NCBI GenBank assembly: GCA_021795095.1
Contig: JAJYPU010000022.1
Span: 1-18,674 of the forward strand
Origin: Actinomycetes bacterium
GTDB lineage: Bacteria; Actinomycetota; Acidimicrobiia; Acidimicrobiales; RAAP-2
DNA: 18,674 nt
Reading direction: 5' to 3'
The translations under genes were made by a program, and so were the position numbers. The notes under the pieces are model-generated. The model had not been told where the DNA came from. It did no database searches and saw only the letters and a program-made list of their open reading frames with translations. Shown in pieces: positions 8,599 to 14,823 of this stretch (position 1 is its first letter; each line of letters opens with the position of its first letter).

Positions 8599-9398
8599 GC
8601 ACGCGCGCCGAACTCGACGCGCTCACGCGCGACCTCGCCGACGAGCAGGCGTCTCTCGACGGACTCGTCGCGTCGATCGAGGAGTCCGCGTGGCACCGTG
8701 ACACGCCGGCCGCCGGCTGGACTGTCCTCGACCAGATCGCCCACCTCGCCTACTTCGATGACACCGCCACCGTCGCCATCCTCGACCCCGACGCCTTTCG
8801 CGCCTCGCTCGAGGTATTGGTCGACGCCGCCCTCGCCGGGGGCCTCGACGAGTACACCCTGGGCCCCTGGCGCGCGATGGACCCCGCGACGGTGCTTTCG
8901 CGCTGGCGCGAGAACCGGGCGGGTCTAACGGCCGCCGCGAAGTCCCTTGATTCGGCGGCACGGGTTCCCTGGTACGGACCGTCGATGAGCGCGGCCTCGT
9001 TCCTCACCGCGCGGCTGATGGAGACCTGGGCGCACGGCACCGACGTGGCCGACGCCCTCGGCGCGCGACTCGCCGCGACCGACCGTCTCGTGCACGTGGC
9101 GCGTCTCGGCGTGATCACGCGCGCCTGGTCCTACGCCGTGCGCGGTGAGCCGATGCCCGAAGGACGGGTGCGCGTCGCCCTGACCAGTCCGAGCGGCGGC
9201 GTCTGGACCTGGGGCGACGGGGACGCCGATGACGTGGTGTCCGGTCCCGCCGAAGACTTCTGTCTGGTGGTGACCCAACGGCGCCACCTCGACGACACCG
9301 CGCTCGAGACCGGCGAGCTCGCACGACACTGGCTGATCCGCGCGCAGGCCTTCGCCGGCGGCGCCACGCTCGGCCCCGACCCCAAGGAGCGACCATGA
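8595..9398 (+). CDS. DinB/mycothiol-dependent maleylpyruvate isomerase-like metal-binding protein (TIGR03084-like)
   Basis: A 267-residue soluble protein with an N-terminal DinB-like four-helix region (about 1-155) and a C-terminal alpha/beta domain (about 165-250). DQIAHLAYFD (46-55) and ETWAHGTD (143-150) supply H50, E143 and H147, matching the His-Glu-His metal triad of mycothiol-dependent maleylpyruvate isomerase. RAWSYAVRG (176-184) and the WTWGDGD strand (204-210) are typical of the TIGR03084 subgroup. Proteins of this fold often use low-molecular-weight thiols; the reaction here is unknown. Its place between AtuA-like and crotonase genes suggests it acts on an acyl-CoA intermediate, for instance by isomerization, which is inference. 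The frame is open from 8547, but the GTG in the GTGA overlap at 8595 gives the natural start. Its stop overlaps ech. Confidence 0.82.
   Translation: MSTRAELDALTRDLADEQASLDGLVASIEESAWHRDTPAAGWTVLDQIAHLAYFDDTATVAILDPDAFRASLEVLVDAALAGGLDEYTLGPWRAMDPATVLSRWRENRAGLTAAAKSLDSAARVPWYGPSMSAASFLTARLMETWAHGTDVADALGARLAATDRLVHVARLGVITRAWSYAVRGEPMPEGRVRVALTSPSGGVWTWGDGDADDVVSGPAEDFCLVVTQRRHLDDTALETGELARHWLIRAQAFAGGATLGPDPKERP
9384..9389 (+). promoter_or_regulatory. Strong ribosome-binding site of the crotonase gene (AAGGAG)
   Basis: AAGGAG lies 5 nt before ATG 9395, inside the end of the preceding gene. It is the clearest Shine-Dalgarno sequence in the operon and fixes the crotonase start at the ATGA overlap. 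Confidence 0.8.
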
Positions 9399-10174
9399 GC
9401 CTGGTAGAGACCACCATCGAACGCGGGGTCTGCACGATCACCCTCGCCGACGAAGCGCGGCGCAACGCGCTCAGCGCGGCGATGCTCAACGAGCTGATGG
9501 ACGCGGTCGACGTCGCCGAGACCCACCCGCTCGTGCGAGTGGTCGTCATGACCAACCGGGGTCGCACTTTCTGTGCGGGAGCCGACCTCAGCGAACAGCG
9601 CGACGGCGCGCCTGGCACCCGTCCCCCGGTCGGCCTCGTCGACCTGCTCCAACGGATCCGTCAGTCGCCCAAACCATTCGTCGGACGCATCGACGGGCAC
9701 TGCGTGGCCGGCGGCGTCGGGCTCGCGGCCGTGCTCGACGTGGCCGTCGCCGTGCGCGAGGTCACCTTCGGCTTCACCGAGGTCCGCCTCGGACTCGCGC
9801 CGGCGATGATCGCGGTCGTCTGTCTACCCAAGATGCGTCGCGGCGAGGCCCAGGAGGCATTCCTGCGCGGGACCCGCTTCGACGCCGCCGAGGCCGCGCG
9901 CCTCGGGCTGATCGCCCACGCCGTCCAACGCGACGACCTCGACGCGACCGTCGATGCTGTAGTGAACGACCTGCTCGCCGGCGAGCCGGGCGCGATCGCG
10001 GACATCAAGCGACTCATCGCCGTGGTACCGACCCTTAACGACGACGAGGCCTTCGCGTGGACCGCCGAACTCTCCGCGCGACTCTTCACGAGCCCCAGTG
10101 CGCGCGAGGGCATGAGCGCCTACCTCGAGAAGCGACCGGCCGCCTGGGTGAAGCGACTCGACCAGGACCGCTAG
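9395..10174 (+). CDS. Enoyl-CoA hydratase/isomerase family protein (crotonase, LiuC/AtuE-like)
   Basis: A 259-residue crotonase, expected to hydrate a 2-enoyl-CoA. The oxyanion-hole segments are FCAGADL (59-65) and HCVAGGVGLAA (102-112). In FGFTEVRLGLAPAMI (125-139) E129 matches the second catalytic glutamate of enoyl-CoA hydratase. The first glutamate (rat E144) is replaced by glycine, G109. As I recall, LiuC (methylglutaconyl-CoA hydratase) and AtuE (isohexenylglutaconyl-CoA hydratase) share this GGxVGL plus FxxxEVRxGLxPA pattern, which fits hydration of the carboxylase product; the assignment is inferred. Last gene of the plus-strand operon. Its TAG lies in a CTAG palindrome that also provides the stop of sua5 on the other strand, so no intergenic terminator is possible. 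Confidence 0.88.
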   Translation: MSLVETTIERGVCTITLADEARRNALSAAMLNELMDAVDVAETHPLVRVVVMTNRGRTFCAGADLSEQRDGAPGTRPPVGLVDLLQRIRQSPKPFVGRIDGHCVAGGVGLAAVLDVAVAVREVTFGFTEVRLGLAPAMIAVVCLPKMRRGEAQEAFLRGTRFDAAEAARLGLIAHAVQRDDLDATVDAVVNDLLAGEPGAIADIKRLIAVVPTLNDDEAFAWTAELSARLFTSPSAREGMSAYLEKRPAAWVKRLDQDR

Positions 10175-10776
10175 GCCGGCCCGAGCACCGCGGCGAGCGC
10201 GTCGACGTCGATCGCACCGGCGCGCACCAGCCGCCAGGGTTCACCGGCCACGTCGACGACACTGGACACCGCACCGGAACGATCCCCACCGTCGAGGACC
10301 CCGGCGAGCGCGTCGTCGCCGGCGAAGGCGGCGAGCACGGCCGGCGCGCTCGTGCAGGGCGGGTCGCCGTGACGGTTGGCGCTCGTGAAGGCGATGGGGC
10401 CAACCGACCGCGCGATGGCGCGCAGGGTGTCGTCGTCGGGCACGCGTAGCCCGACGGCGCTCGACGCACCGACGAGACGGGCGAGGGCCGCCTCGGCCGC
10501 GACCACGATCGTGAGCGCCCCCGGCCAGTAGGCGTCGGCCAGGCGCGCGGCGCGCGCCGACCACGTCACCGCGAGCCGCTCGACCGCGGCGACGTCATCG
10601 ATGATCACGGGAAGCGCGACGCTCGTCGGACGCCCCTTCAGCCCGAAGAGACGCGCGACGGCTTGCGGGTGCGCGATCGCCGCCCCGACGCCGTAGACGG
10701 TGTCCGAGGGCAGCGCCACGATCCCTCCCCCGAGGAGAGCGTCGATCGCCCCTTCGCGGTCGAGTCGGGCGGTCAC
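10171..10776 (-). CDS. L-threonylcarbamoyladenylate synthase, short TsaC/YrdC type
   Basis: Makes threonylcarbamoyl-AMP from threonine, bicarbonate and ATP for the t6A37 modification of ANN-decoding tRNAs. The 201-residue protein is the YrdC domain alone, without the C-terminal Sua5 domain. Landmarks: LPSDTVYGVGA (22-32), LKGRP (46-50, with K47 and R49 in the nucleotide-binding patch), WPGALTIVV (84-92) and FTSANRHGD (130-138, S132 and N134). The GTG start at 10776 is in a GTGA overlap with the prmC stop. The frame is open further upstream, but that extension lies inside prmC. It follows prfA-prmC as in many Actinobacteria and Firmicutes; wecA, the usual next actinobacterial neighbour, is here displaced by the plus-strand operon and by rpiB-glyA. 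Confidence 0.93.
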   Translation of the reverse strand: MTARLDREGAIDALLGGGIVALPSDTVYGVGAAIAHPQAVARLFGLKGRPTSVALPVIIDDVAAVERLAVTWSARAARLADAYWPGALTIVVAAEAALARLVGASSAVGLRVPDDDTLRAIARSVGPIAFTSANRHGDPPCTSAPAVLAAFAGDDALAGVLDGGDRSGAVSSVVDVAGEPWRLVRAGAIDVDALAAVLGPA

Positions 10777-11588
10777 GGTCGTCTCGCCACGAGCACGCGG
10801 GGCCGCCCGGCCAGGTCGTCGTGGTCCACGACGTCGCGCAGTCCCGCGCCGAAGGCCGCGCGGCGAACGGCTTCGCGATGGCCCTCGCCGTGCTCGACGA
10901 CGAGAGCGCCACCGTGGGTGAGCCAGTGCGGCGCCCCGGCGATCACCACGGCGAGGTCGGCGAACCCGGCCACGCCCTCGGCGTCGGGCGCGACCAGCGC
11001 TCCGGCCGGCTCGTGGTCGAGCACCGGCTCGAGCGTCGTGCGCTCGAGCGCACCGACGTAGGGCGGGTTCGAGACGATGAGGTCGACTCGCCCGGCCAGT
11101 GAGTCGTCCAGCCCCTCGTACCACGAGCCCTCGACGAAGGAGACCGCGTAGAGCCGGTGCTTGATCGCGTTCTGACGACAGAGCGCGAGCGCATCGCGCG
11201 ACTCGTCGAGCGCGATCAGGGTTGCCGAGACGCCGCGCTCGGCCAGTTCGGCGAGGATCGACAGGCCAATGGCCCCGGTCCCGCAGCCGAGGTCGAGCAC
11301 GACGGGGGCGGCGGCGTTGGACTGGGCGAGCGCGTCGATGGCGTGCCCGACGAGTTCTTCGGTCTCGGGCCGCGGGATGAGCGCCCGGGGGTCCACGTCC
11401 AGGTCGAGCCCGCGAAATGGCCAGTGGCCGAGCACGTACTGCAGTGGCTCGCCGGCCAGACGGCGCGCGAGGGCGTCCTCGAGGGCGCCGGTGTCAGAAG
11501 CGAACTCCTCAGTCAGCCAGCGCGCCTCACGCCATTCGAGACCGGCAGCGACCAGTCGCGCGAGGACGGTCGGCTCAGCGCCCGTCAC
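10773..11588 (-). CDS. prmC: Peptide chain release factor N5-glutamine methyltransferase
   Basis: Methylates the glutamine of the GGQ motif in release factors RF1 and RF2 using S-adenosylmethionine, which speeds peptide release. The 271 residues comprise an N-terminal helical domain (about 1-80), ending in IPRPETEELV (71-80), and a Rossmann methyltransferase domain with LDLGCGTGAIGL (98-109) and the NPPY motif at 174-177 that binds the target glutamine. The GTG start at 11588 overlaps the end of prfA by 14 nt, and the end overlaps sua5 by 4 nt, so translation of the three genes is probably coupled. Its direct substrate, RF1, is the gene before it. Confidence 0.95.
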   Translation of the reverse strand: MTGAEPTVLARLVAAGLEWREARWLTEEFASDTGALEDALARRLAGEPLQYVLGHWPFRGLDLDVDPRALIPRPETEELVGHAIDALAQSNAAAPVVLDLGCGTGAIGLSILAELAERGVSATLIALDESRDALALCRQNAIKHRLYAVSFVEGSWYEGLDDSLAGRVDLIVSNPPYVGALERTTLEPVLDHEPAGALVAPDAEGVAGFADLAVVIAGAPHWLTHGGALVVEHGEGHREAVRRAAFGAGLRDVVDHDDLAGRPRVLVARRP

Positions 11589-12654
11589 TCTCGGCCAGTT
11601 GACGGGCCCGCTTGTCGGCGAGCAGGGCGTCGACGTAGGTGTCGAGGTCGCCGTTCAGCACGGCATCGAGGGTGTACGTCGTCAGGTTGATCCGGTGGTC
11701 GGTGACCCGGTTCTCTTTGAAGTTGTACGTGCGGATCTTCTCGCTGCGTCCGCCACCGCCGAGTTGGGAGCGCTTGAGGTCCCCGAGCTCGCTCGCCTGG
11801 GCGTCCTGGGCGGCCTTCAAGAGCCGCGAGCGCAGCACGATCATCGCCTTGGCGCGGTTCTGGATCTGGCTCTTCTCGTCTTGCATCGACACGACGATGC
11901 CCGTGGGCAGGTGGGTGATCCGCACGGCCGAGTCGGTCGTGTTCACGCTCTGGCCACCGGGGCCCGACGAGCGGTAGACGTCGATCTTGAGGTCGTTCTG
12001 GTCGATGTCGACGTCGACCTCCTCGGCCTCGGGCAGCACCGAGACGGTGGCCGATGACGTGTGCACCCGGCCCTTGGCCTCGGTGACCGGCACCCGCTGG
12101 ACGCGATGCACCCCGGCCTCGTGCTCGAGCCGGGCCCAGGCGTCGTCGCCCTTGATCAGATAGGTCGCCTCGTCGATGCCGCCCTGTTCGGTGGGTCGCT
12201 CCTCCACGACCTCGAGTTTCCAGCCGCGCAGCGCGGCGTAACGGCGATACATCTGGGCGAGGTCGGCCGCGAAGAGGTTCGCCTCCTCGCCGCCCTCGGC
12301 GCCACGGATCTCGAGGATGACGTTGCGACCCTCGTTGGGGTCGTGGGGCAGCAGCAGGGTCTCGAGGGTCGACTCGAGCTCGGCGATGCGCGACTCGGCG
12401 GCGTTCACCTCGTCGCGCCACTGCTCGCGGTCATCGCCGGCGGACTCGTTGAACATCTCGCGCGCCGTCTCAAGGTCCTCGCGCGCGCCGCGTAGCCGGA
12501 CCCAGGCGCCGTTAATCTCGGCGAGGTCCTTGTGGCGGCGCGACAGGTCACGCAGCCGGGTCAGGTCTTTGGCGACGTCGGGTTCGGCGAGGGCCGCCTC
12601 GACAGTGTGGAACTCCGCCTCGAGGGCGTCGAGGGTCTCGTTGATCGAACGCAC
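11575..12654 (-). CDS. prfA: Peptide chain release factor 1
   Basis: Recognises UAA and UAG in the ribosomal A site and releases the finished peptide. Length is 359 residues, against 360 in E. coli. HRVQRVPVTEAKGR (183-196) carries the P-x-T codon-reading motif (PVT, 189-191), which marks RF1 rather than RF2 (SPF). GPGGQSVN (231-238) contains the universal GGQ (233-235) that enters the peptidyl-transferase centre and is methylated by PrmC, encoded next. GTG start at 12654, 18 nt after the rpmE stop. No Shine-Dalgarno sequence is evident, so coupling to rpmE translation is likely. Confidence 0.96.
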   Translation of the reverse strand: MRSINETLDALEAEFHTVEAALAEPDVAKDLTRLRDLSRRHKDLAEINGAWVRLRGAREDLETAREMFNESAGDDREQWRDEVNAAESRIAELESTLETLLLPHDPNEGRNVILEIRGAEGGEEANLFAADLAQMYRRYAALRGWKLEVVEERPTEQGGIDEATYLIKGDDAWARLEHEAGVHRVQRVPVTEAKGRVHTSSATVSVLPEAEEVDVDIDQNDLKIDVYRSSGPGGQSVNTTDSAVRITHLPTGIVVSMQDEKSQIQNRAKAMIVLRSRLLKAAQDAQASELGDLKRSQLGGGGRSEKIRTYNFKENRVTDHRINLTTYTLDAVLNGDLDTYVDALLADKRARQLAESDGR

Positions 12655-12672
12655 GGCGGGTGGTCCGAGGGC

Positions 12673-12900
12673 CTAGGCCTTCGGAGCGCGCGCCTTGGAG
12701 GTCTTCTGGGCGTAGCGGCGCTGGAAGCGCTCGACGCGGCCACCGGTGTCGACGAGCTTCTGCTTGCCGGTGAAGAAGGGGTGACACGCGTTGCACAGTT
12801 CGACGCTCATCACGGGCTTGGTCGAGCGGGTGGCGAAACTGTTACCGCACGAACAGGTGACGGTGCATTCGACGTAGTTGGGGTGGATGTCGGTCTTCAT
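12673..12900 (-). CDS. rpmE: 50S ribosomal protein L31, zinc-binding type
   Basis: A 75-residue ribosomal protein bridging the two subunits. Begins MKTDIHPNY, the usual L31 N-terminus, and holds CSC (16-18) plus CNAC (36-39), the four-cysteine zinc site of the C+ form; HPFFTGKQK follows at 40-48 and the C-terminal tail is basic. ATG 12900 follows AAGGAG by 4 nt. The gene lies between rho and prfA, the standard order in Actinobacteria and many Firmicutes. C+ L31 can be replaced by a cysteine-free paralogue under zinc starvation in other bacteria; no such paralogue is in this window. Confidence 0.97.
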   Translation of the reverse strand: MKTDIHPNYVECTVTCSCGNSFATRSTKPVMSVELCNACHPFFTGKQKLVDTGGRVERFQRRYAQKTSKARAPKA

Positions 12901-12904
12901 GTGA

Positions 12905-12910
12905 CTCCTT
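12905..12910 (-). promoter_or_regulatory. Ribosome-binding site of rpmE (AAGGAG), with possible upstream -10 box
   Basis: AAGGAG on the minus strand sits 4 nt before ATG 12900. Further upstream at 12924-12929, in the 37-nt rho-rpmE gap, TAAACT matches TAnnnT and could give rpmE a separate promoter with a short leader of about 17 nt. The ribosome-binding site is clear; the promoter is tentative. Confidence 0.7.
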
Positions 12911-12937
12911 AGCGCGAAGGGAGAGTTTAGCGGAAGT

Positions 12938-14659
12938 TCAGCTGGTCGGGCTCGGGCCGCGCCCGATCTCGGCCAGGAACTCGTCGTTGGAGCGTGTGGA
13001 CTTCAACTTGTCGATCAGCAGCTCCAGGCCGGCCGCGTCGCGGCCGTCGGCCGCGAGCCCGTTGAGCACGCGGCGCAACTTCCAGACTTGGGGCAGTGCC
13101 TCGCGGGTGAAGAGCAGCTCCTCGTGGCGCGTCGAGGAGCCGTTCACGTCGATCGCCGGGTAGAGCCGGCGCTCGGCGAGCCGCCGGTCGAGGCGCAGCT
13201 CCATGTTGCCGGTGCCTTTGAACTCCTCGAAGATGACCTCGTCCATCTTGGAACCCGTCTCGACGAGCGCCGAGGCGAGGATCGTGAGCGAGCCGCCCTC
13301 TTCGATGTTGCGCGCCGCCCCGAAGAACTTCTTGGGCGGGTAGAGCGCGCCGGAGTCGACACCACCGGACATGATGCGTCCCGTGGCCGGCGCGGCCAGG
13401 TTGTAGGCGCGCGCCAGTCGCGTGATGCCGTCGAGGATGATCACGACGTCGCGACCCTGCTCGACGAGCCGCTTGGCCCGCTCGATGGCGAGCTCGGCGA
13501 CGTGGGTGTGCTCGTCGGCCGGACGGTCGAAGGTCGAAGAGATGACCTCGCCCTGGACGCTGCGTCGGATGTCGGTGACCTCCTCAGGCCGCTCGTCCAC
13601 CAGCAGGACCATCAGGTGCACCTCGGGGTTGTTGGCCTCGATCGACTGGGCGATCTGCTTCATGACCGTGGTCTTGCCAGCCTTGGGCGGCGAGACGATC
13701 AACCCGCGCTGGCCCTTGCCGATCGGGGCGATCAGATCCACGATGCGCGGGGTGAGGTCGGTCTTGCCGGCATTGGTCTCGAGCTTGAGCTTCTCGTCGG
13801 GGAACAGCGGGGTCAGGTCCTCGAAGCGTGGCCGCATCTTGGCGACCTCGGGGTCGAAGCCCGCGACGGTGTCCACGCGCAGTAGCGCCGGGTACTTCTC
13901 GTTCGAACCGGCCGCGCGGTACCCGCCGGTCACTGTGTCGCCCTTGCGCAAGCCGTAGCGACGGACCTGGTTGATCGAGACGTACACGTCCTGGGGCGAG
14001 GGGTGGTACCCGCGTAGGCGCAGGAACCCGTAACCGTCTTCGCGCAGGTCGAGCAGACCCTCGACGTCGAGCAGCTCGCCGTTGTAGGGCTGGTCGGCGC
14101 CGGGCATGGCCTCGGTGGGGAACCGTTCGCGGCCGTTGCGGTTGCGTCGATTGCGTCGGTTGCGCGAGTTCGGCTCGTTGGTGAAGTCGCGCGGGCCGTT
14201 ACGGTCAGTGCGCTCGGGTCGCTCCGTGCGCTCCCCGCGGTCCTGGCGCGACGGCCGCGTCGTCGCGGGCGCCGGTGCGTTCGTCTCGTCAACCGTCGTG
14301 TTGTGCACGGCGCTCGAGGGGGCGTTCGAAGTGGCGCTCGCGGGTGTCGCCGCTACCGCGGGCTCAGCGTTCGCGGACGCGTCAGCGCGTACCGGGTGGG
14401 GTGCGGGCGAGATGTCCGAGGCGAACTCCCCGAGCAGGGTCTCGAAGTCGTCCACCGGTGTCGCGACCGTTCGACGTGATCGCACGGCACGCGAGGGCGC
14501 CGAGGCGGGCTCGCCGTCACTCTTCATGATGGCGTCGATGATGGCGGCCTTGGTGGCTCGGGCGCCGAGGTCGACACCCTTCACTTTGGCGATGGTCTGG
14601 AGATCGTCGCGTGATTTGGACTCGAGGTCCGAACGGTCCGGGGCGGGCTTAATAGCCAT
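12938..14659 (-). CDS. rho: Transcription termination factor Rho, actinobacterial long form
   Basis: Hexameric RNA-dependent ATPase that ends transcription and limits antisense RNA. Of 573 residues, a Rho_N helical domain lies at about 10-47 and is followed by a low-complexity insertion (about 50-190): Ala/Ser/Pro-rich, then Arg/Asn/Glu-rich, with [15 protein letters not shown] at 165-179. The cold-shock-like RNA-binding domain is at about 195-268. The ATPase core has P-loop SPPKAGKT (323-330), Walker B VVIILD (405-410) and the Q/R-loop region [16 protein letters not shown] (470-485). Without the insertion it would match E. coli Rho (419 residues). As I recall, M. tuberculosis Rho carries a methionine near ASALVETGS (462-470) linked to bicyclomycin resistance; leucine is here. 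AAAGGA (14665-14670) precedes ATG 14659 by 5 nt. Confidence 0.97.
   Translation of the reverse strand: MAIKPAPDRSDLESKSRDDLQTIAKVKGVDLGARATKAAIIDAIMKSDGEPASAPSRAVRSRRTVATPVDDFETLLGEFASDISPAPHPVRADASANAEPAVAATPASATSNAPSSAVHNTTVDETNAPAPATTRPSRQDRGERTERPERTDRNGPRDFTNEPNSRNRRNRRNRNGRERFPTEAMPGADQPYNGELLDVEGLLDLREDGYGFLRLRGYHPSPQDVYVSINQVRRYGLRKGDTVTGGYRAAGSNEKYPALLRVDTVAGFDPEVAKMRPRFEDLTPLFPDEKLKLETNAGKTDLTPRIVDLIAPIGKGQRGLIVSPPKAGKTTVMKQIAQSIEANNPEVHLMVLLVDERPEEVTDIRRSVQGEVISSTFDRPADEHTHVAELAIERAKRLVEQGRDVVIILDGITRLARAYNLAAPATGRIMSGGVDSGALYPPKKFFGAARNIEEGGSLTILASALVETGSKMDEVIFEEFKGTGNMELRLDRRLAERRLYPAIDVNGSSTRHEELLFTREALPQVWKLRRVLNGLAADGRDAAGLELLIDKLKSTRSNDEFLAEIGRGPSPTS
14135..14167. repeat. 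Imperfect 9-bp tandem repeat inside the rho insertion
   Basis: On the plus strand a partial GTTGCG is followed by GTTGCGTCG, ATTGCGTCG and GTTGCGCGA (14141-14167). On the coding strand these give the Asn-Arg-Arg repeats of the Rho insertion. Nine bases is three codons, so slippage here would change the number of basic repeats without shifting the frame. Confidence 0.75.
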
Positions 14660-14715
14660 GAAGGTCCTTTCTCGCCGGCAGCAACACGGTCGACGGAGAA
14701 AATACGAAGAATGTC

Positions 14716-14721
14716 ATCCTA
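14716..14721 (-). promoter_or_regulatory. Candidate -10 box of rho (TAGGAT)
   Basis: In the 164-bp thrC-rho gap the minus strand reads TAGGAT, a good TAnnnT match. A start about 7 nt downstream would give a leader of about 50 nt with a proper Shine-Dalgarno sequence, unlike the leaderless layout of lysA and hom. No clear -35 box is seen. TATTTT at about 14699-14704 is a weaker alternative. Confidence 0.45.
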
Positions 14722-14780
14722 GAAAGAGTTCCCCACGTCGGCGAATACGGCCGGTCGCGGATGACTCCTTCAGTGTAGTC

Positions 14781-14803
14781 GACGAATGGACGACTCCATC
14801 GTC
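14781..14803 (-). terminator. Possible hairpin 20 nt downstream of thrC
   Basis: GACGAATGG (14781-14789) pairs with CCATCGTC (14796-14803) as an 8-bp stem with one bulged base and a 6-nt loop. It starts 20 nt beyond the thrC stop. No T-tract follows on the minus strand, so it is not a canonical intrinsic terminator; it may protect the mRNA 3' end or act with Rho. Confidence 0.35.
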
Positions 14804-14823
14804 ACCGATGGGACGGCCCCAAT

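Noticed and set aside
3187..10174. Mobile element or genomic-island boundaries around the plus-strand operon
   Set aside because: No integrase, transposase, terminal repeats or att-like duplication found, and base composition looks the same as in flanking genes.
10777..11124. Possible PrmC-Sua5 fusion or long Sua5
   Set aside because: The upstream part of that frame lies out of frame within prmC, which is intact with NPPY and a proper stop; the GTGA overlap gives a normal TsaC.
13088..13885. 265-codon open frame antisense to rho
   Set aside because: Shadow of the conserved ATPase core; Glu/Val/Gly-rich sequence without motifs.
14660..14823. Small gene or riboswitch in the thrC-rho gap
   Set aside because: No ORF with a ribosome-binding site and no recognised riboswitch fold; only a weak hairpin and a candidate promoter can be supported.
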